Assembly: GCF_000264995.1 (NCBI RefSeq)
Contig: NW_006767442.1
Coordinates: forward strand, 1,564,552-1,628,551
Length of the DNA stretch: 64,000 bases
Direction of reading: 5' to 3'
From: Punctularia strigosozonata HHB-11173 SS5
Lineage: Eukaryota; Basidiomycota; Agaricomycetes; Corticiales; Punctulariaceae
The notes under the pieces were generated by a model. It was not told the DNA's origin. It saw only the letters and a list, made by a program, of their open reading frames with translations, and did not search any database. This document shows, one piece after another, positions 57,345 to 64,000 of the stretch; position 1 is the stretch's first letter, and every line of letters starts with the position of its first letter. The translations under genes and the position numbers were made by a program.

Positions 57345-57823
57345 CCCATTGAGCGTTGGTTTGAATGAGCACAGGATACCTTCCGCATTCGAAGGCTGAC
57401 CTTCCATCGCTCTTCGTTTCCGGAAGCCTCTCATTGCGCTCATCTTGTTGCCACACGGATCGCGCTACTGCCGCGGGTAACCCCAGCATCCTAATGGCAA
57501 GGCTCCATTGCCAGCCAGCAACGCGCACACACAATATAGAATGTGTCGCCGCACCACGGATTCTCCGGCCGCTATGAACCAGCTCATCGCTACCAAGAGC
57601 AAAGCCGTTTTAGTACGATTCGCATATCAAGTCCACGACGGCGATGCGCCAACAAGTCCGTCGTTGGACCTTGAACCGAGACTCGATCAATGCCACGACA
57701 ATCATGATTGGCCCTACTTCATCAAAGCGAAGTATATATAAACAATATGAAGACTGCATACCCCAACAACCTCGTAGTCTTCGCCGATCGGTCTATCCAG
57801 AGGAAAACGGGGTATGCTAAGCC
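57345..57823. other. Stretch after the WD40 gene
   Basis: About 480 bp. No RING-type half-module or other coding resemblance was found in any plus-strand frame. The right end is the 3' side of the GNAT gene. Confidence 0.4.
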
Positions 57824-58471
57824 TCATGTCTGTTGCGCCCTCGCCAGCCACTCTTCCTCTAGTATTCCCATAAATACCATGTCTTGCCATTTTCCATCCT
57901 GCCAATTGCACTTCCTCTTGCGTCCTTCCTCGACAAATCCTCTGGATATATCAGACGAGCTCAGAAAACCGACCACCGCAGCAATACATGAGTGTACTCA
58001 CACTTTCTTGTATACGCTGATCGCAGCCGCGTTCCATTCGAGGACCCCTAGCGATATCCTATGGACCGCAAGTTGCTCGAACGCGTAGCCAACGATCCAC
58101 TCCGTCATCTCCGTCCCATACCCCTTCCCACGCCATTTGTCCACCAGCGCGATCCCGAACTGGGCATCCCGATTCTTGGGGATTCGAATGGAAAGCGTCA
58201 TCATGCCGACGAAAAGCGCGTCTCCTCGCTCCTTCTGACTCGCGTCGGCGGGGATCGACCCCCCCTCGAGCGGCGCCTTTGCCTCCACCATCACCGTGAT
58301 CAGGGTGTGATCCGGCAGAGCCTCCAGCTGCTTGCGGTATGTAGGCCCTTTCGGAACGGGGTAGGCCGGCCCGCTGCGCATGATCGTCGGGTCGTGCTGC
58401 AGGGTGACCAAACGGTCGAGGTCGGACTCGCGCAGTTCGCGTATGTGCAGGTTTTTGGTAGAGGCGATCAT
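57824..58471 (-). CDS. GNAT-family N-acetyltransferase
   Basis: Two exons, 58471-58002 and 57941-57824, with a 60-nt intron, 195 aa. The protein uses acetyl-CoA to acetylate an amine; it looks like the RimJ/RimL-type acetyltransferase_3 group, substrate unknown. It starts LHIRELRESDLDRLVTLQHD (beta 1-alpha 1). FGIALVDKWRGKGYGTEMTE includes the acetyl-CoA pyrophosphate loop (R-G-K-G-Y-G), followed by VHRISLGVLEWNAAAISVYK and, across the splice, KV+GFVEEGRKR with the usual closing strand DMVFMGIL. Both splice ends are good (GTGAGT, TATCCAG), and the joined frame ends EEEWLARAQQT. It is complete for the family and probably cytosolic. Confidence 0.9.
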
Positions 58472-58514
58472 CGTCCTGAGTGGTCGTGAAGAGAATTAAC
58501 TTGATGCCGAGACG

Positions 58515-58761
58515 GGAGTAGCAGCTTTTAACAGCACTCTCGACTGACTCGCGTCGATCGCTATCAAAAATTTTGACTCCTTACGCCTGCGGTGCCGAGA
58601 CGGTAGGTAGGTAGGTAGGTAGGCGGCGCGATCCCCATAGCGGAACAACCGGTTTGCCGCACCGCCCACCAATACGTAGGAGTAGCAGCTTTCAGCAGCG
58701 CTCTCGACTGACTCGCGTTGATCGCCATCAGAATTTCTGACTCCTTACGCCTGCAGCGCCG
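58515..58761. repeat. Two diverged direct repeats of about 82 bp
   Basis: Copies at about 58515-58596 and 58679-58761, 164 bp apart, share GAGTAGCAGCTTT, CTCTCGACTGACTCGCGT and GACTCCTTACGCCTGC with about ten differences. Between them lies a (GGTA)n tract. Confidence 0.8.
58602..58623. repeat. (GGTA)n microsatellite
   Basis: Five to six units in a row. A shorter related tract (GGTAGGTGGGTAGGTAGGTA) lies near 59100. Confidence 0.9.
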
Positions 58762-58798
58762 CTGTAACGGAGTAATACGATTAGACTACGATTGTACC

Positions 58799-58810
58799 GG
58801 GCCGCGGCCC
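58799..58810. repeat. GC-only 12-bp palindrome
   Basis: GGGCCGCGGCCC is a perfect palindrome and is followed by GGCCGCGGC. It is a possible strong hairpin; role unknown. Confidence 0.6.
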
Positions 58811-61800
58811 GGCCGCGGCAAGCAATTAATGCAAGATCTGCCGCGTCCTATTGGGCGTGTCTAGGCTAATCATGCGTGCACATCCACCCAGGGCGTCTGA
58901 GGCCCTCGAATATGATTTATCTAGGGCCCCTAAGACGTCTCGAAACTCTATATATTGCACGCCGTATCGCCTGTATCTACAGTTCTTTTGCTATACTACC
59001 GGATCCCACTCATTGGCGCCCGACGCGTGTCGTGCCACTGCCACCGCCCGCGTCATCCCCAAGCTCGAAGCATCATATCGTTGCATGCGGTCGTGACTGG
59101 TAGGTGGGTAGGTAGGTAGATTGCCGACGGCCCGACGAGGTCCTGGCTGCCGGTTGCTGCGCTTCACGTACGTCACTCGTGCAGTCGACAGCGAGCGTGC
59201 CAAGCAGCTCAATGGTTTTCGTGAGCTGATGAAGCCGACCACACCGTCTCACCACCGGCACCAAAAAGCCCTAGGTACGTGTGTACATACAGTGCTATGT
59301 AAAGTATCATAGGCAAGCCATCTTCAGCTCCCTGGTCGAAGTCAGGTTCCTCGTCAGTGCGTTAAAAACCCCCGACCGAAGAGGCTTTTTCGAGCGCGAC
59401 TTCGTGTGCATCGCCACAGAATCGACGTCGACCGCAAGATAGCCTTGTCCGACCGTGTCGCCGCACATATACTCATCATCTCCATCTCTGAATACGGCAT
59501 ATCTTGGCACAGCACAATCGGTCAATGGACCGAAGGATCCGGCCAAGTTTCCAGCACGGGAATGAGACAACGTATCACACGTATGCCTTGGTATAATCAA
59601 ACCGTCCTCCAGCGTCTTCCATAGGCACGATGTACGTGTCATACGTCTATGTATGGTATTGCACGAACATCAATAATCTGTTCCTAATTGTCATTCCTTC
59701 TGCCAGCCAATGAGGTGCATATGATGGTGGAACTGCTCATTCGTTGAAGAAGACCTGCTCAAACACTCACGACACTCTTACGGCGATCCAATGCCACGTC
59801 TGCCGCTGCCTATTGGAAGCACCGGAAGATGTCGCTCGCGTGCTGCCTTCCGGGCGCGAGCTCCGGACTCCGACGATGCAGTGGGAAGACGTTTCGGGGT
59901 GAGCATTTGTCAAGACGATCCATTTGCGCGAGCCAAAAGACTACTCGATATTTTCGCCTGAACTTTCCGTTCATGAAACAGCTACCATCACGGATCGTGC
60001 ACACCGACGATGACAATACATCGTTACCTAACCTGTGTTCGGTTTGTCCGTTCGCCGTCTGGCCAGCGCTCGACCATCACGGATAGCAGTATTTGCCGCA
60101 TATTCTCGGAAAAGATTGCAAGTCAGTTGGAGTGACACAAAGATGCTTTGGAAGAACATGACCGGCATGCAGCTTTGGCTTTTGAGTTGTGAACTGTATT
60201 GCTCTGGTCTGATTCACCCATAGATATAACATTGGAGCTGGAAAGAAGCCCAGATCGCGATCACGCTGCGTGTGGTGGTCAAGTGATGAACGAGGCACAG
60301 GACAAGGCAAAAAATGTGCGCCATCCACACTCCTTCAATTGGTGTCGAGATTGATCAAGGAGGATGCCGTTGGTACATAACCGATGTATCAGGTACATCG
60401 TTGGTTTGTCGCTCAAACTCACCGAAGGTGGTTCTGTTGCTGGTTTTGCGTCGCTAAACACGGATCCACTCTATAGAAGCGAGGGGCCGGGGTGAGTACA
60501 GGAAAATGGTAATCGCGTGATGGTATTCTTGCTCCATACCCGTCGGGCTGTCTTCCGGCGTGCTTCATCCAGCCTAATGCATCGACAGTGAACACGGGGC
60601 GGAATTTGTCCGTGCGCATTAAATAAAGCCACCGACTCCGCACGTTCGATGAAGCGCGGATTTTGAATCCCAGCAGCATGCAAGCCTAAGGGGCATTGAA
60701 GCGCTTCTCATGAACGAGACTCGTCTAGATTATATGCAGACACACGTCTGTGAGATGAAATGAATGCTTACAACGAGACGTCGCGAACGACTCACTAGCC
60801 AGAGCGTTCACGGCCAGCCTTGGAAATCTGCGAAGTTCTTACATCGGGCTCAGCGCCCTGCGTGGGTCTAGGACACACGGCCTGGGTACCGTTTTGCAAC
60901 CCGATTGGCTCCGATGACAAAAATCTGGGGCAGAAATTTGAGTGGTCCTCGTTCTGATACACTGCAGACGGCATCTTCAGGCGGAGACGTGCGGGCGGGA
61001 GCAACGGCTGGGTCTACGCTGATTCGACATTAGTCAATGCCGTCGACAGCGGCAAAAAATGAAGATGTAGATCAGGAGAAGGCATGTCGAGGTTGCACAT
61101 GTTTTCCCATGTTTTCCGAACTGATGAACTGAGGTCTGGAGAGAGCGCCGAGAGCAGAAGCGCGGTCCAAATTAACCCGCACAGGAGCAGCTCCGGCGAT
61201 TGAATCTCACTTAGCCCAGCTCTTCATCGTAGATATTCCGACGCACTGAACAAGTTAACGGAGGGCCATACAACTTCTCAATTTGGTGGCTCTGCGTCAG
61301 AGATGACCTAGCACCGATGCTCCCAATGGAATATGACCGTCGTTACATGCGGTAGTGGGCCGGTTTCCGTACGTTCTCCTGAGATACCAGGATCCTTTTG
61401 GGTACAGTGCGGCGTCTGGGAGAGTAGAATAAGGTGATTATCCCGATCGCAGTGTCGGAGCATGTTTGTGAGAAGAGCTTTTATTCGCGTGGGAGTATAT
61501 GAGCAGCCGACCTCGTACTTGTTTTTCCACGGCAACGCGCTCGGCCTTTCGCTAACTGCTCCATCGTCGAATGCCATTCACAGAACCGCAAAAACTCGTC
61601 CTATCACCGCATTGACTCGTGGTTGCATCCGCGTTCAATCTAATGTGTTTCGCATATGGCCCTTGTTTCTGGTGCCTCCACGCTGCCGTCCAGGATCTTG
61701 CCGATCGGATCGAATTCTGTTAGACCCAATGGTAGTCACTCGACCCTTGGAACTTTGCTGCCATCGTGTAGGGAAATCAAACGAGACTCGATCGTGAGCG

Positions 61801-62293
61801 TGTATTTTTATGCTGATTAATTGTGCGAAAGTATGGTCTCTGACTCAGGATTTTGCGCAGCGCACTCAACCAAGAGGCGCAGTATGACCGCCGCACCATC
61901 GCATGACCCTGAGCAGACTCGCTTTCAATCCTTCCAACCCTACCGAACAGACAAGAGAGCTCCACTTTCTCGGGAGCAACAGTGAGAGCTGCGACGAGAC
62001 AAGCGCGTCATGGATTAGCATTTCGCGCTGCATCAAGTTGATCATGGGCAGCAGCCAGCCCGGCAGCGCACCGACGCCGCGTGGGACAGGTGGGCACCCT
62101 CGTTCTCCGCCGTGCTTCTCGCAGTACAGCTTGCTTACGGCCTATGCTGGCAGCCAGATCCAGACTTATGGGATGGCGGCAAACTTTGCCGGCCTTTCCT
62201 TGCTGCCATTCCGGGCCTTCCCTACCTGGAGCCAGTGCCAGGGCTAGCTGGCTGTTGACGGGTGCAAAAAGTCTGGGGAGGTGAAAAAACGCG

Positions 62294-62300
62294 TATAAAA
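62294..62300 (+). promoter_or_regulatory. TATA box of hydrophobin gene
   Basis: TATAAAA lies about 100 bp before the hydrophobin ATG at 62396, within GCGTATAAAAGGAG. Confidence 0.7.
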
Positions 62301-62395
62301 GGAGAAGACGTTCAGCGGTCCAAACTTCAGCGAACCACTCGAGTTCACTGCAGCGTCAACCAGCCTCTCGATCCCCGCCCAGTAATTCTTTCAGC

Positions 62396-62948
62396 ATGTT
62401 CGCTCGTCTTCCGACCTTCTTCGTTGCGCTCTTCGCGCTCTTCCTCCTTGCAGCCGCCGCGCCCGGTGGGGCTCCCCCTACCGTGACCGTCACGGTCGTA
62501 CGTGTTTTATGTTGGAGGCGCCTGGGACGGCAGCGCTGACAGGTCCTTCTTTGCCTACTAGACCCCGGCTCCAACCCCGACTACAGTCAGTCAGTGCAAC
62601 ACCGGCTCCCTGCAGTGCTGCAACTCCGTTGAGAGCGTCAGCAATACCTCCTTCGGGACTGCATAGCTAGCTCACCACGTATCTTTCTCTAGGCGTCCTC
62701 CGCGTCGGCGAGCCTGCTCCTCGGGCTCCTCGGCATTGTTCTTGACGCCGTGGACGTCCTCATTGGTGTCACTTGCAGCCCCATCTCCGTCATCGGCCTG
62801 GGCGGTAGCAGCTGCAGCGCCAACCCCGTATGCTGCGAGAACAATTCCTTCGTAAGTGTTCCGTTTGACCTTCGTCGTGATGAACAAGACTGATTCTGCC
62901 ACACAGGGTGGCTTGATCTCCATTGGCTGCGTCCCCATCACCTTGTAG
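62396..62948 (+). CDS. Class I hydrophobin
   Basis: Four exons: 62396-62497, 62562-62636, 62693-62851, 62907-62948, giving 125 aa. Hydrophobins are small secreted proteins that assemble into amphipathic films on hyphae and fruit bodies. The signal peptide is [20 protein letters not shown]. The eight cysteines are in hydrophobin order: [14 protein letters not shown] gives C then CC; a long hydrophobic loop [19 protein letters not shown] leads to TCSPISVIG; then [14 protein letters not shown] gives C and CC; and the last cysteine is in [10 protein letters not shown]. The C(6)CC spacing and the two-residue-plus ending after the last Cys fit class I basidiomycete hydrophobins. Each intron falls at a usual place for this family. 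Complete and probably highly expressed given its clear TATA box. Confidence 0.95.
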
Positions 62949-63519
62949 GTATCAGTACGACCCACGCTAGTTTCATGAACAGAGCGTTGGCACGTCGGGC
63001 GGCCCGTTCGTATACGACGGTGTATTGTCCTGAAGTTGTCGAGTAGCTACGTTTGGTATTGCAATTGACAAGTGTTGCATCCATGATCTGTTAAATGTCG
63101 GGCGGCATGTCGGGCGCGGAGCGCGCTTGACCCGTCTGCAATGCGAGGGGTAAGATTGCTGGGCAAGCGCGTAAGGTACATCGGATGCGAGCGCGAGTAG
63201 ATATATGTGTACAGCGATCAGATAATAGTGAGCACTGAACGCGCACTGAATTCTCATATTCCAACATGATCCTCATATGTCTGCGAGCAATTTCGCCTTC
63301 GGTTCTTAGCGCTAAGTAGCGGAATTACACCGTGGCCTTGTGTGGCGTGGGATACTTGCTTTGTCTCGCGACGGCGACGGCGACGACGACGACAGGCACA
63401 ATGACAATAACAAGGCCACAAAGCTCAACGATGCCGGGCACAATATTTATACAGGAAACACAGAATTCTGTTCCTCCAATACCCATCCACGAACATCATC
63501 GAGCCTCGGTCCGGTCTAC
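62949..63519. other. Intergenic stretch after hydrophobin
   Basis: About 570 bp with a short GACGGC/GACGAC simple repeat near 63370. No gene supported. Confidence 0.5.
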
Positions 63520-64000
63520 ATGCACAAAACATCGAGAAAGAAGACGATGAAAACGGACTTCGGTACCTTCGTACCCCTGTCCCGGACGGCAGACGTGCAC
63601 TTGCTATTAGAAACTCAGGAGGAAGTGTAAGTTCGCTGCTCTCAGATATTGTGCAGCGCGGATCATTAAAGCGCCGCGATTGATAGTGAGCTTCGAGCTC
63701 CAGCGCCCGCAGGCGACTCTGACTCCGAATTTGAGTTCGAGGAATTAGATTGGGACGCGCTTCTTGGTGAAGGTGAGGGACGCAGTCGACTTCGCTGTTC
63801 GGAATATGAAGATAAGTGCTCATACTGTGGTTTAGATTCGCCATCGAGCACGCCATGTAACATATCCGATTCCCCTATAATTGCGAACCACGAATCCGTC
63901 CGCTCTTCATCCCCGTCCCCATCCCCATGTCTTCCCTTCGATGTCCGGACGGCTTCGCCTTGGTCGACCTCTACAACACTCTGCGGGGCCGATGAGCTAC
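63520..64000 (+). CDS. Unrecognised protein gene, partial at window end
   Basis: Start at 63520 or 63547 (both in-frame ATGs). A likely intron runs from GTAAGT near 63628 to GATTGATAG near 63690; after it the frame stays open to the last base. The predicted chain reads MKTDFGTFVPLSRTADVHLL, then QEEV+ELRAPAPAGDSDSE, an acidic stretch FEFEELDWDALLGEGEG, then EYEDKCSYCGLDSPSSTPC and a Ser/Pro-rich part. Two CxxC-like cysteines suggest a possible metal site. I recognise no family and the 3' end is outside the window. Confidence 0.4.

Larger units (their letters stand above)
58472..62293. other. Gene-poor 3.8 kb stretch
   Basis: No gene could be supported. It holds two direct repeats (58515-58761), GGTA tracts near 58602 and 59100, and a GC palindrome near 58800. 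Between 59,300 and 62,290 there are only short open frames on both strands without recognisable motifs, and nothing like a transposase, tRNA or rRNA. Confidence 0.5.

Noticed and set aside
59300-62290. Several short open frames of 60-110 codons on both strands
   Set aside because: No family motif, no signal peptide plus cysteine pattern, no plausible splice-linked neighbours.

Overview
The window is nuclear DNA of a filamentous basidiomycete, most likely a wood- or litter-decay Agaricomycete. The evidence is dense short introns (about 50-70 nt, GT...AG), an 8-cysteine class I hydrophobin, a secreted DyP-type peroxidase, a berberine-bridge-type FAD oxidase, a DUF6534-type membrane protein and a basidiomycete-style Rtc1/WDR24 homologue. 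No rRNA, tRNA, CRISPR array or LTR element was seen.

Left flank (1-15,000): an FAD-linked oxidase (5' end unresolved); a DUF6534-like membrane protein; an orphan terminal exon of a second FAD-oxidase copy; a phosphotransferase-fold kinase (minus strand); a secreted protein made of two copies of one domain; a DyP peroxidase (minus); a 2.2 kb gene-poor stretch with three 152-bp tandem repeats; and a C2H2 zinc-finger gene resembling the Iec1 subunit of INO80.

Centre (about 15,240-50,460): the main discovery. Six head-to-tail modules of about 5.5-6.2 kb each carry the same two genes on the plus strand. Gene A encodes a protein of about 445-500 aa with a nuclear-localisation-like basic N-terminus and a conserved C-terminal domain that I do not recognise. 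Gene B encodes a protein kinase of about 760 aa laid out like CHK2/Rad53: a degenerate FHA-like N-terminus, a kinase domain with its catalytic motifs kept, and a long tail ending in a basic nuclear-localisation-like signal. Gene A has a CACGTG box at a nearly fixed distance and an intron just before its start codon; gene B has a TATA-like box 64-76 bp upstream. The modules differ in age: parts of modules 2 and 3, and of 4 and 5, are nearly identical, while module 6 is the most diverged. Two MITE-like insertions lie in the array, one between A4 and B4 and one inside a coding exon of B6 where it may act as an intron. The repeated pairing suggests that A and B work together in the nucleus; this is inference.

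Right flank (50,700-64,000): an EamA/DMT-type transporter (minus), a divergently transcribed Rtc1/WDR24-like WD40 protein (SEA/GATOR2) whose C-terminal zinc module looks incomplete, a GNAT acetyltransferase (minus), nearly 4 kb without a recognisable gene but with short repeats, a class I hydrophobin with a clear TATA box, and a partial gene running off the end.
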